From assembly GCA_025163595.1 (NCBI GenBank), contig CP104100.1, forward strand, positions 2,914,001 to 2,978,000: a stretch of DNA of 64,000 bases, given 5' to 3'. The notes under the pieces are model-generated. The model worked only from the letters and a program-made list of their open reading frames with translations. It was not told the DNA's origin and searched no databases. How positions within the stretch are numbered: the first letter of the stretch is position 1; each line of letters begins with the position of its first letter. Below are positions 56,841-64,000 of this stretch, one piece after another. The stretch is from Phaeobacter sp. G2 (lineage in GTDB: Bacteria > Pseudomonadota > Alphaproteobacteria > Rhodobacterales > Rhodobacteraceae). The position numbers were made by a program, and so were the translations under genes.

Positions 56841-57544
56841 TAAAGACTCACCCCGAACAACCAGCCAACAAACGCGGTCACCGCCATGGCGAAGACACCC
56901 CAGACAACCACCCGGGTTGTGGCGGGCAACATCGGGGCCGCGCCGGCACTGGCGCCCAACATGCCCAGCACAGCAAGCGCAATGACCGTGACGACGAGGA
57001 CAGTAGAGATAATCGCTGAGGGCGCGGCCAGAAACGCGGCAAGGACGGGTATGGCAGCAGCGACACTGAAGGTCGCTCCGGAGGTCAGCGCCGCCTGAAG
57101 CGGGTTCGCAGTGTGGACTTCCGTCAGCCCCAGCTCGTCGCGAATATGGGCCCCCAGCGCATCCTTTTCTGAAAGCTCTCTTGCGACGGCTTCTGCGGTT
57201 TTTGTACTCAACCCGCGTTCTTTGTAGATTTCGGTCAGCTCTGCCAGCTCTTCCTCGGGCATCTCGGCCAGTGCTATTCGTTCCCGTTCAATGTCGGCTC
57301 GTTCTGTATCAGATTGCGAGGAAACAGAAACATATTCACCTGCCGCCATTGACATGGCTCCGGCGACGAGCCCTGCGACACCGGCGATCATTACCGCTGA
57401 CGGGTCCGGGTTAGCGGCTGCCACGCCGACCACAAGCGATGACACGGAAACGATGCCGTCGTTGGCACCAAGGACCGCAGCCCGCAGCCAGCCGCTTCGG
57501 TTGACGTAATGGGGGTCATCTGAGTGGGCGCTTATGTCATTCAT
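56840..57544 (-). CDS. VIT1/CCC1-family metal transporter
   Basis: 234 residues of the vacuolar iron transporter family; five transmembrane helices. The first carries GANDGIVSVSSLVVGVAAAN; the cytoplasmic metal-binding domain with ERADIERERIALAEMPEEELAEL (Glu-rich, about 82-120) is complete. Such proteins move Fe2+ or Mn2+ out of the cytoplasm. The stop codon TAG is at the IS5 remnant boundary. It overlaps the LuxR-type regulator gene by 4 bases, and that gene overlaps the cytochrome gene by 4 bases, so all are one operon read from 59001 down. Confidence 0.92.
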   Translation of the reverse strand: MNDISAHSDDPHYVNRSGWLRAAVLGANDGIVSVSSLVVGVAAANPDPSAVMIAGVAGLVAGAMSMAAGEYVSVSSQSDTERADIERERIALAEMPEEELAELTEIYKERGLSTKTAEAVARELSEKDALGAHIRDELGLTEVHTANPLQAALTSGATFSVAAAIPVLAAFLAAPSAIISTVLVVTVIALAVLGMLGASAGAAPMLPATTRVVVWGVFAMAVTAFVGWLFGVSL

Positions 57545-58152
57545 GTGAGTTCCTTTGTCGAAGATTGCTTTGGCGCTTGCGTCTTCTTTTCAGGGAGGAC
57601 TGCAGACTCTTGATCCGACTTTTCCTCGGGGGTTTCCTCAGGCGCAATGTCACCTGACATCAGCTCTTCCATGAAAAGGCTGATGAACTGCGCGCGCCCG
57701 TCTGTCGCTGATTTTGAATAGATGCGTGTTGCCTGTGCCCGTACCGTCCCGGGGGCGGTTTTTCTGATGCGGGCGATGGTGTCGTTGTCCACCCCTTTCA
57801 GCATCATGATGGCCACATCCCGCTCAGCCTCTGTTAGCCCCCATTCCGCAAAGAAGGCGTCAATGATTTCGGCAACATGACCGCGGGCAATATCGAGCCC
57901 AAGCTGCATTTCCGACATGCGCAACAGCAGGCTGCGCAGCTCAACCATCAAAAAGATCACGCCAGCGATAAGGGTTGCCGCCGCCACGGATTCCAGAATG
58001 AGATGTGGATTGTCAAACTGCCCGTCTATTCGAAAATCTTCAATCACATCTCCGATGAAGAACAGCGCGCACAGGGCCTGCAGCAGGATAAGGCCCGCAA
58101 GAACTGTTGCACGCCTTTCCCTGGTTCTTGTCGGCCTCAACGATTGGCTCAT
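57541..58152 (-). CDS. Membrane-anchored LuxR-type regulator
   Basis: 203 residues. Two transmembrane helices (about 17-37 and 53-72) precede a LuxR/GerE-type helix-turn-helix (WGLTEAERDVAIMMLKGVDNDTIARIRKTAPGTVRAQATRIY, about 118-160) and an acidic, Lys-rich tail. Such a layout suggests the DNA-binding domain is held at the membrane, perhaps sensing the redox or metal state reported by its neighbours. It overlaps both the upstream cytochrome gene and the downstream VIT gene by four bases. Targets unknown; self-regulation of the operon is likely. Confidence 0.82.
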   Translation of the reverse strand: MSQSLRPTRTRERRATVLAGLILLQALCALFFIGDVIEDFRIDGQFDNPHLILESVAAATLIAGVIFLMVELRSLLLRMSEMQLGLDIARGHVAEIIDAFFAEWGLTEAERDVAIMMLKGVDNDTIARIRKTAPGTVRAQATRIYSKSATDGRAQFISLFMEELMSGDIAPEETPEEKSDQESAVLPEKKTQAPKQSSTKELT

Positions 58153-58742
58153 TCTACCTCGCGTCCTTGCGGGATGGTTTTGCGTCCGCTTACCATGGAG
58201 CGAACCAGATTGACACCGGAGCGCCAGCTGTCGACGGCCACACCGGCAACATGCAGTGCAACCGAAAACAACAGCCAGCCAAAGACGACCTCATGGGCTT
58301 CTTCGACCCAGTCGATGCCAAAAAAGGTGATCGTCGTCATCATGTAGCCAGTAATGCCTATAAGGATGACAGAGATCCAGAGGTTATAGACCATAAGAGC
58401 TCCGAGAGGATTGTGCGACAGGTGCACCCTGCGGTCACCTGCAAGGAGATCTCGCAGGTGCTGGACCGCCCGGCCTGGGCTCGGTGGAAAGGCTGCAAAG
58501 CGGGCGTGTTTCGGCCCGATCAAAGCCCAGACCAGGCGAATAGCAACCAAGCCTAGCGCGATGTAACCGATCCACTCGTGAACCTGGCTTTCGTCCTCGA
58601 CCACTGCACCGTTCAGAAGAATAGTCAGGGCAAGGGACCAGTGTATGAGCCGGACCAGCGGGTCCCAGACCTGGATGTCACGGGCGCCGGGTATGTTGCG
58701 GGCGCCTGTGCGCCCGCTGTTCGGTTTGGAAGTGAAAGCCAT
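58149..58742 (-). CDS. Cytochrome b561-type membrane protein
   Basis: 197 residues with four transmembrane helices and the usual haem-ligand histidines: IHWSLALTILLNG (helix 1), VHEWIGYIALGLVAIRLVWALIGP (helix 2), and ALHVAGVAVDSW near the end. Prokaryotic b561 proteins pass electrons across the inner membrane between a periplasmic partner and quinone. It begins just downstream of the PepSY gene (7 bases) and overlaps the LuxR-type gene. Confidence 0.88.
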   Translation of the reverse strand: MAFTSKPNSGRTGARNIPGARDIQVWDPLVRLIHWSLALTILLNGAVVEDESQVHEWIGYIALGLVAIRLVWALIGPKHARFAAFPPSPGRAVQHLRDLLAGDRRVHLSHNPLGALMVYNLWISVILIGITGYMMTTITFFGIDWVEEAHEVVFGWLLFSVALHVAGVAVDSWRSGVNLVRSMVSGRKTIPQGREVE

Positions 58743-58749
58743 AGTGCGA

Positions 58750-59001
58750 TCACTTCATCTTTAGCGTGGTAACCGCGCCGGTCTGGGGGTTCACATATAC
58801 CTCGCCCATTTTGCCGTCGCGCACGAAGTAGACTTCGATTTGCCCGTCTTCCATCTCAGCTTTGCGGACCTCATAGCCCATTGCCGTCAGCGAGGCCTGT
58901 ACCTCTTGCATGGTGGTCCCAAGCAGACTGTCTTTGGTGATGCTCTCCGCGAGGGCGGGAGAGGCGATGGCAAGCAGGGCGAGCAGAGTAAGTTTACGCA
59001 T
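58750..59001 (-). CDS. Exported PepSY-domain protein
   Basis: 83 residues. Signal peptide MRKLTLLALLAIASPALAES with likely cleavage after ALA, then a single PepSY domain (DSLLGTTMQEVQASLTAMGYEVRKAEMEDG, VNPQTGAVTTLKMK). Periplasmic. PepSY proteins of this size usually accompany cytochrome b561 genes and may regulate or dock to them. First gene of the four-gene operon. Confidence 0.88.
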   Translation of the reverse strand: MRKLTLLALLAIASPALAESITKDSLLGTTMQEVQASLTAMGYEVRKAEMEDGQIEVYFVRDGKMGEVYVNPQTGAVTTLKMK

Positions 59002-59202
59002 TTGAGTATTCCTTATTTTTGCCGGTCACCCGGCATGACAAGGCGGCAACCTATGTTGTCGCTCTCAACCATTTCAGCGTTTGAGGCGGTTGCATCTAGT
59101 GGCATTAAGTTTACGGATGCCCGTATAAGCGGCTGCTTACGGCGGGTCAGGTCAGCGACTACATCGGCGTACGGGCATTACTGAGCAGCCAGCCAAACGT
59201 CG

Positions 59203-59430
59203 ACTGCCGTCCATCGAGATGCGTTCGCCGGATCGACGCAACCGATCCGTCCAGGCAAAGGACGTGAACTGACTGCCCTGGTCGGTGTTCATAACCTCGG
59301 GCGGTCCGAAGCGGTGGATGGCCTCGCTCAGCGCCTCAACGCAAAAGTCGGCCTCAAGCGTGTTCGAGATACGCCATGCCAGCACCTTGCGGGTGTACCA
59401 GTCCATGACTGCACCCAGCCCTTTCGCGAC
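59203..59430 (-). pseudogene. IS3-family transposase fragment (integrase core)
   Basis: About 76 codons match the IS3/IS407-type OrfB integrase core: AVMDWYTRKVLAWRISNTLE, FCVEALSEAIHRFGPPEVMN, DQGSQFTSFAWTDRLRR, SGERISMDGS (carrying the second Asp of the DDE triad). Both ends are missing: the frame enters and leaves unrelated sequence. It lies just beyond the PepSY-cytochrome-LuxR-VIT operon, on the far side from the IS5 remnant. Confidence 0.85.
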
Positions 59431-59599
59431 AGTCGCACCAGGCGCAGCGAGGAACCTGCTGCAGGCGCAAAGGCTCGTGGCCAAATTCCCCGATCCGGAC
59501 ATTCATCTTGGGTCAACTACCGTGGACAATGCTGTGCCTTGGTCGAATGACAGGGAAGCGAAAGAGCCATTGGCTCGCATGGCATTGTCGGAATGACCG

Positions 59600-60400
59600 C
59601 TATTTAGTGATGCGGTCAGTGGATGTTGAAAACATCACAACCCACATTCCTTCTGCCTGCCTCAAGCCGCAACTTTCCAGCATTGCGCGCGACGGAGCAT
59701 TGTCTTGTGCGACAAACTCCATTGTGGATATCGCACCTAGTTCATCAATGGCAACGAGGTTGCAGAGCGCGTCCATGTATTTGCCAAGTCCCAGACCGCG
59801 CAGAGCAAGGTCGACTGCGATGAGGCCTACCCACGCTGATTTATGAAACGGGCTGTGTCGGTTGTGCGTCATGGCCGCGAAACCGGCCGCGACAATTTTC
59901 TCTTCGGCGTTTTGCAAGGCAATCAACCTCGCTGGAAAGAGCTTGCCTAGAAGGGCATCCGTCGAGAACGGGGAGACACCTTGATCCGCAAGGAATGTTT
60001 GGATTTCGCGGGCCTTTTGCGGCGTCAACTCTTCGTCACCCAAACGTGTCACACCTTCGGGGAGCGCTACGTCAAAGATTTTTCCGCAGATGTCCTTAAT
60101 GGTCTGGGCGTTCGCCACGAAAAGGTCCCAATAATGCAGTTTGGGGTCAAAGTTGATCAGTTCCGATTTAGCAGTTTCAATGGTCACCGCGTCGGCACCT
60201 CGCAATGTCACTAGGCCTTCTTCGGACATGATCCTTCGCAGGTAATCCCAGCCCAACGCAGCGGGATCGTCGGTCGAAAAGGTGCGGGCGTGAACCACTG
60301 CGCCAGGCAGGTCGAAGAGTTCGGCGACCTGCTTGTCTCTGGCTTTTTGAAGTGCCTGGATCTTGGGTTCGCCATGATATGGATTGAGGGGAGCAACCAT
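59600..60400 (-). CDS. GNAT-like acetyltransferase
   Basis: 266 residues. The C-terminal half has a GNAT core (AGFAAMTHNRHSPFHKSAWVGLIAVDLALRGLGLGKYM, then NAPSRAMLESCGLR). The N-terminal part (YHGEPKIQALQKARDKQV, DDPAALGWDYLRRIM) is a separate helical region I do not recognise. Substrate unknown. The next gene upstream on the same strand is a DUF1330-type gene 11 bases away. Confidence 0.8.
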   Translation of the reverse strand: MVAPLNPYHGEPKIQALQKARDKQVAELFDLPGAVVHARTFSTDDPAALGWDYLRRIMSEEGLVTLRGADAVTIETAKSELINFDPKLHYWDLFVANAQTIKDICGKIFDVALPEGVTRLGDEELTPQKAREIQTFLADQGVSPFSTDALLGKLFPARLIALQNAEEKIVAAGFAAMTHNRHSPFHKSAWVGLIAVDLALRGLGLGKYMDALCNLVAIDELGAISTMEFVAQDNAPSRAMLESCGLRQAEGMWVVMFSTSTDRITK

Positions 60401-60411
60401 TCCAAAATCCT

Positions 60412-60705
60412 CTACGCTAGTTTGTCGACCAAAATCGCGTTGAGCGTCGATCCGGTTCGGCGCAAGACCGCAAGCGCCTGGAACTCCTTCGATCCCCAGA
60501 AGTCCTTCGCGAAACTGCGGTCCGGAAACTCGATTATGAAGGCAGCGTCAGGAAGCGCGTTGTCGCCTTCAAGGCACTCGGGATCGCCGCCCCGCACCAG
60601 AAACTGCCCTTGATGTAGCGCGACAACATCGGGGATCTTCGAAAAATACTCATCCATCCAGTCGCGACTGTTGATCTGCATCTGTCCGATTACGAATGCT
60701 CTCAT
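60412..60705 (-). CDS. DUF1330 family protein
   Basis: 97 residues with the ferredoxin-like DUF1330 pattern: INSRDWMDEYFSKIPDVVALHQGQFLVRGGDPECLEGD and PDAAFIIEFPDRSFAKDFWGSKEFQAL. Function unknown; relatives are dimeric like stress-responsive or YciI-type proteins. It precedes the GNAT gene on the same strand with 11 bases between, so they are likely co-transcribed. Confidence 0.88.
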   Translation of the reverse strand: MRAFVIGQMQINSRDWMDEYFSKIPDVVALHQGQFLVRGGDPECLEGDNALPDAAFIIEFPDRSFAKDFWGSKEFQALAVLRRTGSTLNAILVDKLA

Positions 60706-61060
60706 CGTACCAGGCCTTTTTCGCTCAAGGGACTAACCGAGGCAAGGATGCCATCCCGTCCGGAACAATGTCAAATTTAACTTGATTCCGTGCGTCCCTC
60801 AAACGGCTTGGGAACCGCACATTTGGCAAACCGTATACAAAGGCAATCTGGCGCGCAAAGCCGACCTGCGGCGGTGTAGAGAGCTGATCATCGTCCTAAG
60901 CGGTTTCCGTTTACGTCGACGGCGACCGCAGTCAGCCCAAAGGAAACGTACTGTTTGAACACTGCAGGTTTCTAAGCTGACATTCAAACCAGCCTCCTAT
61001 GAAAGAGAATTACACCGTGAAACAAACGCACTACAGGCTGCCAATGACTCATGGCTTCTA
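60706..61060. other. Intergenic region before the chemoreceptor 3' end
   Basis: 355 bases with no supported gene. A short minus-strand frame (60799-60987) is Arg-rich and has no ribosome-binding site. No tRNA, IS end or clear terminator is recognised. Confidence 0.4.
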
Positions 61061-63730
61061 TCAGCCATAAAGGACTGCTGCGCCCTCATGATCGTTTGCC
61101 ACGTCCCAGTCCTGGGCAGCGCCTTCGTCTTCGCCAGCCAAGTCGATTGAAACGTTAAAATGTGCCACCAGCTCTGACAATTTCCCCGCATCACTTCTTA
61201 GCAAATGGCTCGCTGCTGTGGATTCTTCTACCATGGCTGCATTCTGCTGTGTGACCTTGTCCAGTTCAGTAATGCCAATATTTGTTTCATTCAGTCCAGT
61301 TGCCTGCTCTGTGGCGCCGTCAGCGATTTCCGAAACCAGGCGAGAAATATTGCTTACCCGGTCGACGATGGATTGCAGGGCCTCCCCTGCTCCGCCGACC
61401 AACTCAACACCGGAGTTCACCTGTTGAGAGCTTTTGCCAATCAGACCGGTGATTTCCCGGGCCGCTGTCGCTGTACGTTGAGAAAGGCCGCGGACCTCGG
61501 AGGCTACCACAGCGAAGCCACGGCCGGCGTCACCTGCACGAGCAGCTTCAACACCCGCATTCAGAGCCAATAGATTGGTCTGGAATGCAATATCATCAAT
61601 CACCCCGATGATCTGAGCAATCTGAGTCGAGCTCGTCTCGATGTCCTGCATGGCAACCATAGCCCGCTCCACGATGGCACCGCTATCTGTTGCTTCTGAT
61701 TTCGCTTCCTGTGTTGTTGCTTCTGCCGAACGGGCACCTTCGGCGGCCGAGCGCACACTGGCTGTCAGCTCGTCCAGGGCAGCCGCAGTTTCCTCCAGGG
61801 TCGCGGCCTGGCTTTCTGTTCGGCGTGACAGATCATCCGACGCCTGACTGATTTCAGAGGCTCCGTTGCGAATTGAGGTGGATACAGCGACCACTTCGAC
61901 AACTGTGTTGCAAAGTGTTTCGGCGGTGCTGTTGAAATCGGCCCTCAGCTGGGCATAGCCATCTGTCAGTTCCTCTTTTATCCGGTAGGTCAAATCGCCC
62001 TTTGCCAGATGCGACAGCCCGTCACCGATAGCAGTGACCGCTGCGGCTTGATGCGCCTGATGGGCCGCCCTTTCTGCTTCGGCAGTCTTGGCCAGTTCTT
62101 GTTTTTCAACCAGGCCGTTGCGAAAGATCGTCAAAGCTTGAGCAATTCTGTAGATCTCATCACTGGCCTTGTCGAAACCCGCAATCGGGCTGAGATCGCC
62201 ATCGGCCAAACGTTCCGTTGTTTGGCTGATGGCATTCAGAGGGCGCTGAACCAGCCATTGTGTCAGCAGAAGCGCTGCGACCAGAAGTCCACCAGAGAAC
62301 ATCAAGAGATATTCAAGGTTTGCTTTTGCAGTCCCGACTTCGGAGGAAATTTCCCCGGCCATGACCTCGATTTCGCCCTGACTTTCCGACCCAAGCAATG
62401 AGGCGCGTCCTGCAATTTGCAGCACAGCCTTTGCAGTGGACTTCGCTTCAACTGTGGCCGTCGCATCTGCAGAAATAGAAGCAATCCGAAAGGCGGCAAG
62501 CCCCTGATCCGGATCTGCCAATGCTGTCATCGCCGTCAAGGATTCCGACAGAATTCCATCATTGAAATCCATATACCCCCCAAGAGCTTCGGCAGCCCGT
62601 TCCAAAGCTTTTGCAGCCAGGCGCGTTTCATCAACTCCCGGGGATGTCACCACATCCAAAGCCGCGACCTGAAAGCTGCTGATCCAAGTGTTGATTTCCA
62701 ACAGCGTGTTCAAAAACCCGACCTCATTGTCGAGCAGGCTTTGGATTGCATCTCGGTTTCCGGTACTGACGTCATCGGCTGAAAGAGTAAGCTCAAAAAC
62801 CATGTCATCCACAGCTGACGCAAGGATCGCATCGCTGGACTGGCGGGCCGAGAGAACGTCTTGCCGCATTGCAGAGCTTTGAGAGTTGCCCTGCGCAATC
62901 GCCTGCTGCAGCGCATCCTTCGCACTGCGCAACTCGGCAACCGCGATTATATCGGCTGCGTTGGTTTCAAGACTGTCCAAAGCATCCGACAAACGAGCAT
63001 CGGACGCCTTTGCCAAATCCGCCAGGATAGAAACCAGGCCGCTGTCCTGGGCGCGACCAATGGCCAGTGCGACACCGGACAAAAGGTTGACCTCGGCACG
63101 GGCTTCTAGAAGTGTTTGCAGGGTTGCGAATTTTGTTTCGACCAGATCCATCAAGGTGGCCTCGATTGACGACATGGTATCTTCGCCGCCAAGTGTCAGA
63201 TTGAAATAAGCATCATCCGCGATCTGCACCAAAGTTCCCTGCAGGATACTGCTGTTCTCTTGGAGTTCGCTGGTTTGGGTCACAACCCATGCCGAGTTTT
63301 TAAAAGCGGTCGAACGGGCCGAAATCGAAGCTGCCAGAGCGGTTTCAACGGCGACAACATCTTCCGCAAATTCAGAACCTAGCGCCTCAGGGAGCTGGCC
63401 AACTGCGGTTTTCAACTGTGCAACCGCCTCGCGCACCGAGCCTGCCGCCACATCCAGGGAATCAGGGGTTTCTGCAAGCATCACCGCGACCATCGCATCT
63501 TTTGTGGTGCTGGCAGCCCCCATGAGCTGGCTGCTTTGTTCCATTTGCGGGAGCTTGTTCTGGGCGAGACTGTCCATATCTCCGGCAATGCGTTCAAAAG
63601 CAAAGAAAACGGCAAACCCGCATGCTGCTGACGTTGCGGCCATAGACAGAAGAATCAGGATGATCTTTGCCCTGATGCTGGACAGGGGATGGCGGCGACG
63701 TTTGGCTGTTTGTTTTGGCTGCTTCGTCAT
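61061..63730 (-). CDS. Methyl-accepting chemotaxis protein with a large helical sensor
   Basis: 889 residues. An N-terminal transmembrane helix (about 20-45, [24 protein letters not shown]), a periplasmic region of about 430 residues predicted to be all-helical and Ala/Ser/Asp-rich, a second membrane helix (about 465-490, [19 protein letters not shown]), HAMP domains ([21 protein letters not shown] and a second after [16 protein letters not shown]), and the signalling tip with [35 protein letters not shown]. The C-terminus lacks a CheR/B tether pentapeptide. Signal sensed unknown. The ATG at 63730 is chosen; an upstream start at 63793 is possible. Confidence 0.92.
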   Translation of the reverse strand: MTKQPKQTAKRRRHPLSSIRAKIILILLSMAATSAACGFAVFFAFERIAGDMDSLAQNKLPQMEQSSQLMGAASTTKDAMVAVMLAETPDSLDVAAGSVREAVAQLKTAVGQLPEALGSEFAEDVVAVETALAASISARSTAFKNSAWVVTQTSELQENSSILQGTLVQIADDAYFNLTLGGEDTMSSIEATLMDLVETKFATLQTLLEARAEVNLLSGVALAIGRAQDSGLVSILADLAKASDARLSDALDSLETNAADIIAVAELRSAKDALQQAIAQGNSQSSAMRQDVLSARQSSDAILASAVDDMVFELTLSADDVSTGNRDAIQSLLDNEVGFLNTLLEINTWISSFQVAALDVVTSPGVDETRLAAKALERAAEALGGYMDFNDGILSESLTAMTALADPDQGLAAFRIASISADATATVEAKSTAKAVLQIAGRASLLGSESQGEIEVMAGEISSEVGTAKANLEYLLMFSGGLLVAALLLTQWLVQRPLNAISQTTERLADGDLSPIAGFDKASDEIYRIAQALTIFRNGLVEKQELAKTAEAERAAHQAHQAAAVTAIGDGLSHLAKGDLTYRIKEELTDGYAQLRADFNSTAETLCNTVVEVVAVSTSIRNGASEISQASDDLSRRTESQAATLEETAAALDELTASVRSAAEGARSAEATTQEAKSEATDSGAIVERAMVAMQDIETSSTQIAQIIGVIDDIAFQTNLLALNAGVEAARAGDAGRGFAVVASEVRGLSQRTATAAREITGLIGKSSQQVNSGVELVGGAGEALQSIVDRVSNISRLVSEIADGATEQATGLNETNIGITELDKVTQQNAAMVEESTAASHLLRSDAGKLSELVAHFNVSIDLAGEDEGAAQDWDVANDHEGAAVLYG

Positions 63731-63843
63731 GTTCGTACCTATTTTCGCGATCCCGAGTGGTGTCGCAGGGCCCCGTGGGATCTGCCCGTCCACCGGGCAG
63801 ATTTTTCTTTAAGACGCCTCAGCGCCGAGCCAGAGATCCTGGA

Positions 63844-64000
63844 TCAGGACGCTCCGCCGGAAGTGACTTGCTCAAAACCGCCATCTTTGGTGATTCTGGT
63901 TAAAAAGACACTGTCCATGCCCTGGTTGTCGTCCGGGCCAAAGGTCATGGTCACGCCGCCAAAATCGAGCGTTTGCAGTCCGCCAAGAGCCTCCAGATAG
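63844..64000 (-). CDS. Partial: C-terminus of a periplasmic ABC-type substrate-binding protein
   Basis: The 5' end lies beyond the window; about 52 codons remain. The reading TMTFGPDDNQGMDSVFLTRI followed by TKDGGFEQV resembles the C-terminal end of type 1 periplasmic amino-acid/branched-chain ABC binding proteins (Peripla_BP_6, with FGPDDHQG). It is read toward the chemoreceptor gene, so the pair may be linked in sensing or transport, which is only inferred. Confidence 0.65.
   Translation of the reverse strand, partial: YLEALGGLQTLDFGGVTMTFGPDDNQGMDSVFLTRITKDGGFEQVTSGGAS

Noticed and set aside
59285..59596. 103-aa plus-strand frame in the IS3-remnant region
   Set aside because: Overlaps the integrase fragment antisense; only its end looks protein-like (NLLQAQRLVAKFPDPDIHLG), insufficient to name a gene.
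60799..60987. 62-aa Arg-rich minus-strand frame
   Set aside because: No ribosome-binding site or family features; looks like non-coding spacer DNA.

Overview
The window looks like a chromosomal segment of an alphaproteobacterium of the Roseobacter group (Rhodobacteraceae; Phaeobacter, Leisingera or Ruegeria-like). This rests on moderately GC-rich DNA, a DksA with a single cysteine, a two-domain dCTP deaminase, an OlsB/GlsB-type lipid acyltransferase, a Fur/Mur regulator, the order DUF177-rpmF-plsX-fabH-ihfA-merR-tRNA-Pro, and several small proteins typical of that family. No database search was possible; assignments rest on reading motifs and lengths.

Layout. 0-13 kb: housekeeping and salvage (mazG, nucleoside hydrolase, eno, a DMT permease, fur/mur, a DEAD-box helicase, selO, anmK, tyrS). 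13-24 kb: a short-chain dehydrogenase, an ABC-F ATPase, an ornithine/glutamine-lipid acyltransferase, bamE, then the phospholipid/fatty-acid start operon (DUF177, rpmF, plsX, fabH) followed by ihfA, a MerR regulator with a very long disordered tail, and tRNA-Pro(GGG). 24-34.8 kb: dCTP deaminase, an MFS permease, and a long minus-strand run dgt, YciI, argS, SPOR protein, nagZ, scpA, scpB, with divergent erpA.

34.8-37.7 kb holds the most interesting item. A three-gene minus-strand operon has its own promoter. The first gene encodes a 103-residue peptide carrying four copies of LFSSGS (three followed by AP) at a regular 20-21 residue spacing. A GC hairpin follows, then a 405-residue protein of no recognised function, then (4-base ATGA overlap) a DMT-family membrane exporter. 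This has the architecture of a multi-core ribosomal peptide: precursor, candidate modifying or binding partner, exporter. I infer this; I do not recognise a described system.

37.8-52.7 kb: xthA, a flavin monooxygenase, dksA, a MoxR/DUF2927-lipoprotein/small membrane protein/VWA cluster, an M48 protease, a luciferase-like flavoprotein, an rRNA methyltransferase with a PIN protein, and glnE. 52.7-64 kb is more accessory: a cupin gene coupled to a tiny ORF, a nitroreductase, a methyltransferase, and a four-gene operon (PepSY protein, cytochrome b561, membrane-bound LuxR-type regulator, VIT metal transporter) bracketed by remnants of IS5- and IS3-family elements. A GNAT protein, a DUF1330 protein, a large chemoreceptor and the 3' end of a periplasmic binding-protein gene complete the window.
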